64,000 nucleotides of DNA, from NCBI RefSeq assembly GCF_029319185.1, contig NZ_CP119754.1:4402001-4466000 (forward strand). The letters run 5' to 3'. This DNA comes from Superficieibacter sp. HKU1 (GTDB taxonomy: Bacteria > Pseudomonadota > Gammaproteobacteria > Enterobacterales > Enterobacteriaceae). Of this stretch, positions 1 to 8,069 are shown piece after piece. The notes beneath the pieces are model-generated. The model worked only from the letters and a program-made list of their open reading frames with translations. It was not told the DNA's origin and ran no database searches. The position numbers and the translations under genes were made by a program. How positions within the stretch are numbered: position 1 is the first letter of the stretch; each line of letters opens with the position of its first letter.

Positions 1-536
1 GGCAGGTACTGGCCGCTTATTTAGGGACCGGGATGGGATTTGCCATCTGGCTGAATGGCGCGCCCTGGACCGGGGCGCACGGCGTTGCGGGGGAACTGGG
101 ACATATTCCACAGGGTGATATGTCCCTGCGCTGCGGCTGTGGTAATCCGGGCTGTCTGGAAACGGTCTGCTCCGGGGTAGCGCTTCAGCGCTGGTATGCG
201 CAGCAACCGCGTGGCTACGAACTCGGCGAGTTGTTTTTCCACGCCGCTGAAGAGCCGTTTGTTCAGCACTTCCTTCAGCATGCCGCCCGCGCTATTGCCA
301 CCAGCATCAACCTGTTCGATCCGGATGCGGTGATCCTCGGCGGCGGCGTCATGGATATGTCTGCTTTTCCGCGTGAAACGCTGATCGCGCTAATTAGCAC
401 CCATCTTCGTCGACCGCTACCCTACCAGGCGGTACGCTTCATTACGGCTTCATCTTCCTCCTTCAATGGCGCGCAGGGAGCCGCAACGCTGGCCCGTAGT
501 CGCTATTTAGCACAACCCGCCGCTGCGTTCGGGTAA
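1..536 (+). CDS. alsK: D-allose kinase AlsK, 3' part
   Basis: ROK-family sugar kinase that phosphorylates D-allose to allose 6-phosphate in the cytoplasm, for entry into the allose pathway. The window cuts off the N-terminal ATP-binding part; the frame is open from base 3 and ends with TAA at 534-536. Visible ROK features are the GTGMGFAIWLNG segment, the catalytic-region GELGHIP, and the zinc-type motif CGCGNPGCLET, which together match AlsK/NanK-type kinases. In K-12 the als operon lies in this neighbourhood next to the mdtNOP/fdhF side, and here fdhF follows directly. Closely resembling E. coli AlsK over the visible 170 residues; another ROK kinase such as a glucokinase is less likely. Confidence 0.88.
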   Translation, partial: QVLAAYLGTGMGFAIWLNGAPWTGAHGVAGELGHIPQGDMSLRCGCGNPGCLETVCSGVALQRWYAQQPRGYELGELFFHAAEEPFVQHFLQHAARAIATSINLFDPDAVILGGGVMDMSAFPRETLIALISTHLRRPLPYQAVRFITASSSSFNGAQGAATLARSRYLAQPAAAFG

Positions 537-633
537 CGGGCTGACACCTTCTCCGGCGCATATTTATAGCAGGCTGGCGTAGTGTCAGTCTGCGCAGCGA
601 TTTTGGTATATCTCCCGTCACACAGTCAGCTTT

Positions 634-657
634 TCGACACGTCAAATATGACGACAT
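634..657 (+). promoter_or_regulatory. candidate FhlA upstream activating site of fdhF
   Basis: A TCGACA...GACGACA arrangement lies about 70-90 bp upstream of the sigma-54 promoter of fdhF. Formate-activated FhlA binds such upstream sites in the E. coli formate regulon. The assignment rests on position and partial motif likeness only. Confidence 0.45.
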
Positions 658-724
658 CCTGTTTTTCGTCAGCATTTTGAACAAATTCCAGGCGTAATAT
701 CGGTGAATACCCCCAGTAAAAATA

Positions 725-740
725 TGGCATAAAAGATGCA
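725..740 (+). promoter_or_regulatory. sigma-54 (-24/-12) promoter of fdhF
   Basis: TGGCATAAAAGATGCA places GG at 726-727 and GC at 738-739 with exactly ten bases between them, the diagnostic RpoN spacing. It lies 53 bp upstream of the fdhF start. E. coli fdhF is known to be RpoN/FhlA dependent, so this fits. Confidence 0.9.
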
Positions 741-792
741 TAATGGGGGTGACAAGCGCGTTAGCGCGATTTGATTAACTGGAGCAAGACCG

Positions 793-2940
793 ATGAAAAA
801 AGTCGTCACGGTTTGCCCGTATTGTGCATCAGGTTGCAAAATCAATCTGGTGGTCGATAACGGCAAAATCGTCCGGGCAGAGGCGGCACAGGGGAAAACC
901 AACCAAGGAACTCTGTGTCTGAAAGGCTACTATGGATGGGATTTTATTAACGATACCCAGATCCTGACCCCGCGCCTGAAAACCCCTATGATCCGTCGCC
1001 AGCGTGGCGGCAAGCTGGAATCCGTCTCCTGGGATGAAGCGCTGAATTACGTGGCTGACCGTCTGAGCGCCATCAAGGCGAAATACGGCCCGGATGCCAT
1101 TCAGACCACCGGCTCCTCACGCGGAACAGGTAATGAAACCAACTATGTAATGCAAAAATTTGCGCGCGCGGCGATTGGTACTAACAACGTCGACTGCTGC
1201 GCTCGCGTCTGACACGGCCCATCGGTTGCAGGTCTGCACCAGTCGGTCGGTAACGGCGCAATGAGTAATGCCATCAATGAAATTGATAATACGGACTTAG
1301 TGTTCGTCTTTGGGTACAACCCGGCAGACTCCCACCCCATCGTGGCGAATCATGTGATTAACGCCAAACGCAATGGGGCAAAAATTATCGTCTGCGATCC
1401 GCGCAAAATTGAAACCGCGCGCATTGCTGACATGCATCTCGCATTGAAAAACGGCTCCAATATCGCTCTGTTGAATGCGATTGGTCATGTCATTATTGAA
1501 GAGAACCTGTACGACCAGGCGTTTGTCACCCATCGTACCGAAGGTTTTGCAGAGTACCGCAAGATTGTTGAAGGCTATACGCCGGAGTCCGTTGAGGACA
1601 TCACCGGCATCAGCGCTGATGACATTCGCAAATGCGCTCGTCTGTACGCCGGCGCGAAATCCGCCGCTATCCTTTGGGGTATGGGCGTGACCCAGTTCTA
1701 TCAGGGCGTGGAAACCGTGCGTTCGCTGACCAGTCTCGCGATGCTGACCGGTAACCTCGGCAAGCCAAGCGCGGGGGTCAACCCGGTTCGCGGCCAGAAC
1801 AACGTGCAGGGCGCATGTGATATGGGCGCGCTGCCGGATACCTATCCGGGCTATCAGTACGTGAAGTTCCCGGAAAACCGCGAGAAATTCGCCAAAGCCT
1901 GGGGCGTGGAAAGCCTGCCGGCACATACCGGCTATCGCATCAGCGAACTGCCTCACCGTGCAGCGCATGGTGAAGTGCGCGCCGCGTACATCATGGGTGA
2001 AGATCCGCTCCAGACCGATGCGGAACTCTCCGCCGTGCGTAAGGGCTTTGAAGATCTGGAACTGGTCATTGTGCAGGATATCTTCATGACCAAAACCGCC
2101 GCTGCCGCAGACGTTATTTTACCGTCTACGTCATGGGGCGAGCATGAAGGCGTCTTCTCTGCCGCTGACCGTGGCTTCCAGCGTTTCTTTAAAGCCGTTG
2201 AGCCGAAGTGGGATCTGAAAACCGACTGGCAGATTATCAGTGAAATCGCCACCCGGATGGGCTATCCGATGCACTACAACAACACCCAGGAAATCTGGGA
2301 TGAGTTGCGCAGCTTGTGTCCGGATTTTTACGGAGCGACGTACGAGAAGATGGGTGAACTGGGTTATATCCAGTGGCCGTGCCGTGACACGTCGGATGCC
2401 GACCAGGGAACGTCTTACCTCTTCAAAGAGAAGTTCGACACCCCGAATGGCCTGGCACAATTCTTCACCTGCGACTGGGTCGCGCCGATCGACAAACTCA
2501 CCGACGAGTATCCGATGGTGCTTTCCACCGTGCGTGAAGTGGGCCACTACTCCTGTCGTTCAATGACTGGCAACTGTGCGGCACTGGCCGCGCTGGCTGA
2601 CGAGCCGGGCTATGCACAAATCAACACTGCCGACGCAGCGCGCCTGGGCATTGAGGATGAAGCGCTGGTATGGGTTAACTCACGTAAGGGCCGAATTATC
2701 ACCCGCGCTCAGGTTAGCGATCGTCCTAATAAAGGTGCGATTTATATGACCTACCAGTGGTGGATTGGCGCCTGTAACGAGCTGGTGACCGAGAATCTCA
2801 GTCCGATTACCAAAACGCCGGAGTATAAGTACTGCGCGGTTAACGTGGAGCGCATTGCCGATCAGCGCGCCGCCGAGCAGTATGTGATTGATGAGTACAA
2901 TAAACTGAAAGCCAGTTTGCGCGAGAGTGCAATGGGCTAA
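793..2940 (+). CDS. fdhF: Formate dehydrogenase H, selenocysteine-containing
   Basis: Catalytic subunit of formate-hydrogen lyase: oxidises formate to CO2 with a molybdopterin cofactor, passing electrons to hydrogenase 3 during fermentation. The reading frame is interrupted by an in-frame TGA at 1210-1212, which is codon 140; the frame continues through HGPSVAGLHQ to the TAA at 2938-2940, giving 715 residues, the E. coli FdhF length. This is selenocysteine, not a frameshift. The N-terminal 4Fe-4S cysteines are Cys8, Cys11, Cys15 and Cys42. An SD-like GGAGCAAG precedes the ATG. A sigma-54 promoter lies upstream and a strong terminator downstream. Automated callers would split it into 793-1212 and 1261-2940. 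Confidence 0.97.
1210..1252 (+). promoter_or_regulatory. SECIS element and UGA selenocysteine codon
   Basis: The bases just after the UGA can fold into the bacterial SECIS hairpin around GGTTGCAGGTCTGCACC, in which the inner GGUCU apical loop is bound by SelB. The sequence here is almost the same as the well studied E. coli fdhF element. Confidence 0.88.
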
Positions 2941-2963
2941 TGCTTTAGCTAACAGGTATTAAT

Positions 2964-2996
2964 AAAAAAGCGGCGATAATATTCGCCGCTTTTTTA
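2964..2996 (+). terminator. Rho-independent terminator after fdhF
   Basis: GCGGCG / CGCCGC stem flanked by an A-run on the left and TTTTTT on the right, 24 bp after the fdhF stop. Confidence 0.9.
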
Positions 2997-3169
2997 TTTG
3001 TGATATTTATTAGTAAATAGATTATGCGAAGCTTATTCCAGATAAATGCAATCATTCAAAAGAAATTACATTGCACTTTTTCTTTAATTCCTGATTAAAA
3101 AGAATATGATATTTCGCGGGTGCTTAAGGCTTTCTGTCTTAAGCATGATTGAGGAACAGAAAGCAGAAA

Positions 3170-3250
3170 GCCCCGGGCAATGTTTCCATTAACCCGAGGC
3201 TATCCCTCAACCACGACAAGTTGAGATTAGCCTCTTACCCTTAGGTTTGC
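3170..3250 (-). ncRNA. probable Sok-type antisense RNA, copy 1
   Basis: Position inferred from the hok/sok family: the antisense RNA is read against the leader, across the GAGGCTATCCCTCAA...TTAGCCTCTTACCC block just upstream of the hok ribosome site. Ends and promoter were not resolved. Confidence 0.45.
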
Positions 3251-3264
3251 AAGGAGTAAAAGGC

Positions 3265-3417
3265 ATGACGCCATTGAAATATGTGTTAGCCATTTTAGTT
3301 GTGGTGTGTCTGACCATAGTGATCTTTACCTTTATTAATCGCGGCAGGCTTTGCGAGTTTACAATAAAGAGCGAGCATCAGGAGGTGGCGGCGAAACTGG
3401 CCTGTACGGCTGGTTAA
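3265..3417 (+). CDS. Hok-family type I toxin, copy 1
   Basis: Fifty-residue membrane peptide of the Hok/Gef family: a single membrane helix (LAILVVVCLTIVIFTFI), then the family signature of Arg-x-x-Leu-Cys-Glu and EVAAKLA near the C-terminus. Hok peptides depolarise the inner membrane and are silenced by a Sok antisense RNA. SD AAGGAG sits about 7 nt before the ATG. The long upstream leader resembles hok mRNA leaders. Near-duplicate of the gene at 3777. Too short for usual gene callers. Family assignment is firm; whether the toxin is still active is unknown. Confidence 0.88.
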   Translation: MTPLKYVLAILVVVCLTIVIFTFINRGRLCEFTIKSEHQEVAAKLACTAG

Positions 3418-3684
3418 ACTCAACAGGCGGGGAAACCCGCCTGTTCTTGTCTGGAGCAGAGGTCTTAATGCACCCCTTCTATTTGTATTTTTACTAAATT
3501 CCGCCAAAGCCATTCATCACATAAATAATATATATGTGAACCTGCTTCAGAAATTAATGTAATTTCCTGCGTAAAATTACATTACGCTTTTTCTTTAATT
3601 CCTGATTAAAAAGAATATGATACTCCACGGGTGCTTAAGGCTTTCTGTCTTAAGCATGATTGAGGGACAGAAAGCAGAAAGCCC

Positions 3685-3765
3685 CGGGCAATGTTTCCAT
3701 TAACCCGAGGCTATCCCTCAACTCCAAGCAAGTTGAGATTAGCCTCTTACCCTTAGGTTTGCAAG
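3685..3765 (-). ncRNA. probable Sok-type antisense RNA, copy 2
   Basis: Inferred as for copy 1. The target block (CCGAGGCTATCCCTCAA, TTAGCCTCTTACCC) is conserved between copies, so one antisense RNA could act on both toxin mRNAs. Confidence 0.45.
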
Positions 3766-3776
3766 GAGTAAAAGGC

Positions 3777-3929
3777 ATGACGCCATTTAAATATGTGTTA
3801 GCCATTTTAGTTGTGGTGTGTCTGACCATAGTGATCTTTACCTTTATTAATCGCGGCAGGCTTTGCGAGTTAACAATAAAGAATGAGCATCGGGAGGTGG
3901 CGGCGAAACTGGCCTGTACGGCTGGTTAA
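3777..3929 (+). CDS. Hok-family type I toxin, copy 2
   Basis: Fifty residues, differing from copy 1 at only a handful of positions (for example Phe5 for Leu5, Leu-Thr for Phe-Thr after Cys-Glu, Asn for Ser, Arg for Gln). Same membrane helix and Hok signature. SD AAGGAG before the ATG at 3777. An open frame continues upstream to a TTG at 3660 and could be read as an extended mok-like frame, but copy 1 lacks that continuity. The last bases of the unit lie just before the gltP stop, so the 3' tail faces gltP convergently. Confidence 0.88.
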   Translation: MTPFKYVLAILVVVCLTIVIFTFINRGRLCELTIKNEHREVAAKLACTAG

Positions 3930-3992
3930 ACTCAACAGGCGGGGAAACCCGCCTGTTCTTGTCTGGAGCAGAGGTCTTAATGCACCCCTATC

Positions 3993-5306
3993 TTATTGAT
4001 CGGCAGTCTTATCAAATTTGCCCAGCATGTCGCGCTCGTAGGCCAACGCTTTTTTACGGTCAAATTGATGTTCCCACTTGGCGATAACCAGCACCGCCAG
4101 CGCGTTACCTACCACGTTAAGCGCGGTACGGGCCATATCAAGAATACGGTCAACGCCTGCAATAAAGGCAAGACCTTCCAGCGGAATACCGACGCTGCCA
4201 AGCGTGGCTAACAGCACCACAAAAGAAACGCCCGGCACGCCAGCAATACCTTTCGACGTGACCATCAGCGTCAGCACAAGGATAATTTCCTGGCCGAGGG
4301 AGAGATCGATACCGTAAAGCTGCGCAATAAAGATGGCAGCGATACTCTGATAGAGGGTTGAACCGTCGAGGTTAAAGGAATAGCCGGTCGGCACTACGAA
4401 ACTGGTAATAGACGCTGGCGCACCGTACGCTTCCATCTTCTCAATAATGCGCGGCAGAACGCTCTCAGAACTGGCGGTTGAATACGCCAGAATCAGTTCA
4501 TCTTTCAGGATACGGATCAGCGTCCAGATACTGAGTTTACACACCCGGGCGACTGCGCCGAGAACCACCAGCGCAAAAAAGATGATGGCAAAATGCACCA
4601 GAATCACCAGCTTCGCCAGCGGCCACAGCGAGGCGAAACCAAAGTTAGCCACCGTCACCGAAATGAGCGCGAATACCCCGACCGGCGCATAACGCATCAC
4701 CATATGGGTTACTTTAAACATGGTTTCTGAAATCGAACGAAATACGGTAACCAGCGGTTCACGGTGTGTGGCAGGCAGTGAAGAAAGCCCCAGGCCAAAC
4801 AGCACAGAGAAGAAGATAATCGCCAGCATGTCGCCCTTCGCCATTGAGGCGATAATGTTGGTCGGCACCAGCGACAGGATCGTCCCCATCAAACCATGCG
4901 CATGACTTTGTACTTCCGCCGTCGTGCTCTGATATTTTGAAATATCTACCGTGGCCAGTTGCGCCATATCAATACCCGCGCCCGGCTGAAACACGTTCGC
5001 CAGCGTAATACCAATAACAATGGCGATAGTGGTGATTACTTCGAAATAGAGAATCGTCTTTGCGCCGATACGGCCAAGCTGTTTTGCATCACCCACACCT
5101 GCAATTCCCACAATTAAAGTGGAAATAACAATAGGGACGACTATCATTTTGATGAGGTGAATAAAGATATCACCCGCTGGAGAAAGAAGGTTGGCGATGA
5201 GCCATTCGCGGCTGTCGCTATGGTAATGCAGATAACTTCCCAGCAGGATGCCCAGCACAAGGGCCAGCAAAATCTGCCATGCCAGGCTGAGTTTAAAAAT
5301 TTTCAT
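3993..5306 (-). CDS. gltP: Glutamate/aspartate:proton symporter GltP
   Basis: Inner-membrane carrier of the DAACS (SLC1) family, taking up L-glutamate and L-aspartate with protons. The 437-residue length equals E. coli GltP when the ATG at 5306 (MKIFKLSLAW) is used; the frame is open 39 codons further up but that part has no family match. Conserved DAACS features seen are the serine-rich hairpin AYSTASSESVLP, the VPTGYSFNLDGST motif and the FIAGVDRILDMARTALNV helix with the substrate-binding Asp and Arg. In K-12 it is downstream of nrfG; here it diverges directly from acs. Confidence 0.95.
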   Translation of the reverse strand: MKIFKLSLAWQILLALVLGILLGSYLHYHSDSREWLIANLLSPAGDIFIHLIKMIVVPIVISTLIVGIAGVGDAKQLGRIGAKTILYFEVITTIAIVIGITLANVFQPGAGIDMAQLATVDISKYQSTTAEVQSHAHGLMGTILSLVPTNIIASMAKGDMLAIIFFSVLFGLGLSSLPATHREPLVTVFRSISETMFKVTHMVMRYAPVGVFALISVTVANFGFASLWPLAKLVILVHFAIIFFALVVLGAVARVCKLSIWTLIRILKDELILAYSTASSESVLPRIIEKMEAYGAPASITSFVVPTGYSFNLDGSTLYQSIAAIFIAQLYGIDLSLGQEIILVLTLMVTSKGIAGVPGVSFVVLLATLGSVGIPLEGLAFIAGVDRILDMARTALNVVGNALAVLVIAKWEHQFDRKKALAYERDMLGKFDKTADQ

Positions 5307-5721
5307 AATAACGAACTTCCTTAACGAGCCGTCCCATTCAAAATGTGAATGAAAAACGGGTGAACGGTATGAAATTGTGTCGCGTCCTTTTTTAGGATTT
5401 TTAGCGCGTATCATCAGTACCACTTGCAGCCTGTGCTGTGCAACCCTTTCCCTGCGGCCCGGTTGGGACAGAATACAGATGTTAAGTCAGTTTATGGAGT
5501 ATTAAGTTCTATAACCTTTTGTTATAAATAAATAATTTACTACTGCATTTTTAATAATTCCCTATATAAACTATTAACCTTCAAAGATCCGTTTGCTGTT
5601 TTTTCAAACACTACATTTAATGCGTGATCTGCCGCCCAAAAAATAAACAAAGCTTATTCCCCCTCCTGTAATTAACGTTTATGTGACATATCATTAACAT
5701 CTTACAAGGAGAAAAAAAGCC
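5307..5721. promoter_or_regulatory. gltP-acs divergent intergenic region
   Basis: This 415 bp gap separates the divergent starts of gltP and acs and should hold both promoters. The half nearer acs is AT-rich. A weak CRP-like TGTGACATATCATTAAC lies at about 5682-5698, where E. coli acs is CRP controlled, but the right half-site is poor. No remnant of nrf genes is recognisable in this gap. Confidence 0.5.
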
Positions 5722-7680
5722 ATGAGCCAAATCCATAAACACGCCATTCCCGCAAATATTGCGGAAAACTGCCTGATAAACCCGGAGCAGTACAACGAGA
5801 AATACCAGCAATCTATCACCGATCCTGATACTTTCTGGGGTGAGCAAGGCAAAATCCTCGACTGGATCACCCCTTATCAAAAGGTAAAGAATACCTCGTT
5901 TGCGCCCGGCAATATTTCGATTAAATGGTACGAGGACGGCACGCTAAATCTGGCGGCCAACTGCCTGGATCGTCATTTACACACGCGCGGCGATCAAACT
6001 GCAATCATCTGGGAAGGCGATGATGCCAGCCAGAGCAAGCACATTACTTATCGCGAACTGCATGCTGACGTTTGCCGCTTTGCCAATACTCTGGTCGATT
6101 TGGGAATAAAAAAAGGCGATGTCGTAGCGATTTATATGCCGATGGTGCCGGAAGCGGCTGTTGCCATGCTGGCCTGCGCACGTATTGGTGCAGTGCACTC
6201 CGTTATTTTTGGTGGTTTTTCACCCGAAGCCGTTGCCGGACGCATTATCGACTCCAGTTCGCGTCTGGTCATTACTGCCGATGAAGGCGTGCGCGCCGGA
6301 CGCAGCATTCCGCTGAAGAAAAACGTCGATGACGCGCTGAAAAACCCGAATGTAAAAAGCGTTGAGCACGTCATTGTGCTTAAACGTACCGGCGGCAAAA
6401 TCGACTGGCAGGAAGGGCGCGATCTGTGGTGGAGTGATGTGGTTGAAAACGTCAGCGCAGAACATCAGCCGGAGGAGATGAATGCAGAAGATCCGCTGTT
6501 TATCCTTTATACCTCCGGCTCCACAGGTAAACCGAAGGGGGTGCTGCACACCACCGGGGGCTATCTGGTTTATGCTGCTACCACCTTTAAATACGTTTTT
6601 GACTACCACCCTGGTGAGGTTTACTGGTGCACCGCCGATGTGGGCTGGGTCACCGGCCACAGCTATTTGCTGTACGGCCCGCTGGCCTGCGGCGCGACCA
6701 CGCTGATGTTTGAAGGGGTCCCGAACTGGCCGACTCCGGCGCGCATGTCGCAGGTCGTTGACAAGCATCAGGTCAATATCCTTTATACCGCGCCCACCGC
6801 CATCCGTGCCTTAATGGCTGAAGGGGATAAAGCGATTGAAGGCACCGATCGCGCTTCGCTGCGTATTCTCGGGTCCGTCGGCGAGCCGATTAACCCGGAA
6901 GCCTGGGAGTGGTACTGGAAAAAGATCGGTAATGAAAAATGCCCGGTGATGGATACCTGGTGGCAGACCGAAACGGGTGGTTTCATGATCACGCCGCTGC
7001 CGGGCGCAATTGAACTAAAAGCCGGTTCCGCCACCCGACCATTCTTTGGCGTCCAGCCCGCGCTGGTCGACAACGAAGGCAACCTGCAGGAAGGGGCAAC
7101 CGAAGGTAACCTGGTGATCACAGACTCCTGGCCTGGTCAGGCGCGCACGCTGTTTGGCGATCACGAACGTTTCGAACAAACCTACTTCTCGACCTTTAAA
7201 AACTGTTATTTCAGCGGTGACGGCGCGCGTCGCGATGAAGACGGTTATTTCTGGATCACCGGACGCGTGGATGATGTGCTGAACGTTTCGGGTCATCGCC
7301 TGGGCACGGCAGAAATCGAATCCGCGCTGGTCTCGCATCCGAAAATCGCTGAAGCGGCGGTGGTCGGCATCCCTCACAATATTAAAGGCCAGGCGATCTA
7401 CGCCTACGTCACGCTCAATCACGGCGAGGAACCCTCGGCGGAGTTGTACACCGAGGTGCGCAACTGGGTGCGTAAGGAGATCGGCCCGCTGGCGACGCCG
7501 GACGTGCTGCACTGGACCGACTCGCTTCCCAAAACGCGCTCCGGCAAAATCATGCGTCGTATTTTGCGCAAAATCGCCGCCGGCGATACCAGCAATCTGG
7601 GTGATACCTCGACGCTGGCCGATCCTGGCGTAGTGGAAAAACTGCTCGAAGAGAAGCAGAACCTGGCGATGCCATCGTAA
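5722..7680 (+). CDS. acs: Acetyl-CoA synthetase
   Basis: High-affinity AMP-forming acetate:CoA ligase for scavenging acetate. Length 652 residues, identical to E. coli Acs. The adenylate-forming P-loop-like motif TSGSTGKPKG is at about residues 264-273; the C-terminal domain has the PKTRSGKIMRR motif whose lysine (Lys609 in E. coli) is the acetylation switch. SD AAGGAG precedes the ATG by about 10 nt. First gene of an acs-yjcH-actP operon, in which ActP imports the acetate that Acs activates. A hairpin follows the stop before yjcH. Confidence 0.97.
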   Translation: MSQIHKHAIPANIAENCLINPEQYNEKYQQSITDPDTFWGEQGKILDWITPYQKVKNTSFAPGNISIKWYEDGTLNLAANCLDRHLHTRGDQTAIIWEGDDASQSKHITYRELHADVCRFANTLVDLGIKKGDVVAIYMPMVPEAAVAMLACARIGAVHSVIFGGFSPEAVAGRIIDSSSRLVITADEGVRAGRSIPLKKNVDDALKNPNVKSVEHVIVLKRTGGKIDWQEGRDLWWSDVVENVSAEHQPEEMNAEDPLFILYTSGSTGKPKGVLHTTGGYLVYAATTFKYVFDYHPGEVYWCTADVGWVTGHSYLLYGPLACGATTLMFEGVPNWPTPARMSQVVDKHQVNILYTAPTAIRALMAEGDKAIEGTDRASLRILGSVGEPINPEAWEWYWKKIGNEKCPVMDTWWQTETGGFMITPLPGAIELKAGSATRPFFGVQPALVDNEGNLQEGATEGNLVITDSWPGQARTLFGDHERFEQTYFSTFKNCYFSGDGARRDEDGYFWITGRVDDVLNVSGHRLGTAEIESALVSHPKIAEAAVVGIPHNIKGQAIYAYVTLNHGEEPSAELYTEVRNWVRKEIGPLATPDVLHWTDSLPKTRSGKIMRRILRKIAAGDTSNLGDTSTLADPGVVEKLLEEKQNLAMPS

Positions 7681-7691
7681 TCTCGCCCCTC

Positions 7692-7714
7692 CCCTCTCCC
7701 GCTACGGGAGAGGG
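7692..7714 (+). terminator. acs-yjcH intercistronic hairpin
   Basis: CCCTCTCCCG / CGGGAGAGGG perfect ten-base stem with a CTA loop, without a clear T-run. It may stabilise the acs message or attenuate reading into yjcH. Confidence 0.5.
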
Positions 7715-7754
7715 TTATTAAAACAAAACCTACCCTACCTCTGGAGACTCTGTG

Positions 7755-8069
7755 ATGAATGACACCATTTATCAGCGGATAGAAAGCAGTGCGCATTTCA
7801 GGGAGCTGATCGAAAAACGGCAGCGTTTCGCCATGATTCTCTCGCTGATTATGCTGGTTATTTACGTCGGCTTTATTTTGCTGATCGCCTTCGCGCCCGG
7901 CTGGCTGGGAACGCCGTTGCATGCTGGCACCAGCGTGACGCGCGGTATTCCCATCGGGATCGGCGTCATTGTCATTTCATTCGTGCTGACCGGCGTCTAC
8001 GTCTGGCGCGCCAACAGTGAATTCGATCGTTTGAATAATGCCGTCATCCGCGAGGTAAACGTATCATGA
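7755..8069 (+). CDS. yjcH: DUF485 inner-membrane protein YjcH
   Basis: Small membrane protein of the DUF485 family, always found next to acetate permease actP; 104 residues with two membrane helices (about residues 25-47 and 62-84). Its job is not settled, but linkage suggests it assists ActP. The ATG at 7755 gives the E. coli length; a GTG sits one codon before. SD CTGGAG upstream. It overlaps actP by 4 nt (ATGA), a sign of translational coupling. Confidence 0.92.
   Translation: MNDTIYQRIESSAHFRELIEKRQRFAMILSLIMLVIYVGFILLIAFAPGWLGTPLHAGTSVTRGIPIGIGVIVISFVLTGVYVWRANSEFDRLNNAVIREVNVS

Larger units (their letters stand above)
3063..3477 (+). repeat. tandem hok/sok unit, copy 1
   Basis: About 415 bp that recur at 3574-3989 with few differences. 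The unit starts near AAATTACATT, holds the hok leader (complementary blocks around GGTGCTTAAGGC and TCTTAAGCATG, then CCCCGGGCAATG), the hok gene, and ends in a shared 3' tail reading CTTAATGCACCCCT. The two units are separated by 96 bp. Direct tandem duplication is the simplest reading. Confidence 0.9.
3574..3989 (+). repeat. tandem hok/sok unit, copy 2
   Basis: Second copy of the unit at 3063-3477. Differences include ATTACG for ATTGCA near the left end, ACTCCA for ATTTCG before GGGTGCTTAAGG, and a one-base longer leader (CTCCAAGCAAG against CCACGACAAG), so any in-frame upstream mok reading frame is not shared by both copies. Confidence 0.9.

Noticed and set aside
1210..1212. In-frame TGA in fdhF as a nonsense mutation or two genes
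   Set aside because: The TGA is at codon 140 with a conserved SECIS hairpin after it and total length 715, so it is the known selenocysteine codon.
3660..3929. 89-codon frame from a TTG upstream of hok copy 2
   Set aside because: Copy 1 differs by one base in the leader, breaking the frame; only the 50-residue Hok from the ATG is shared.
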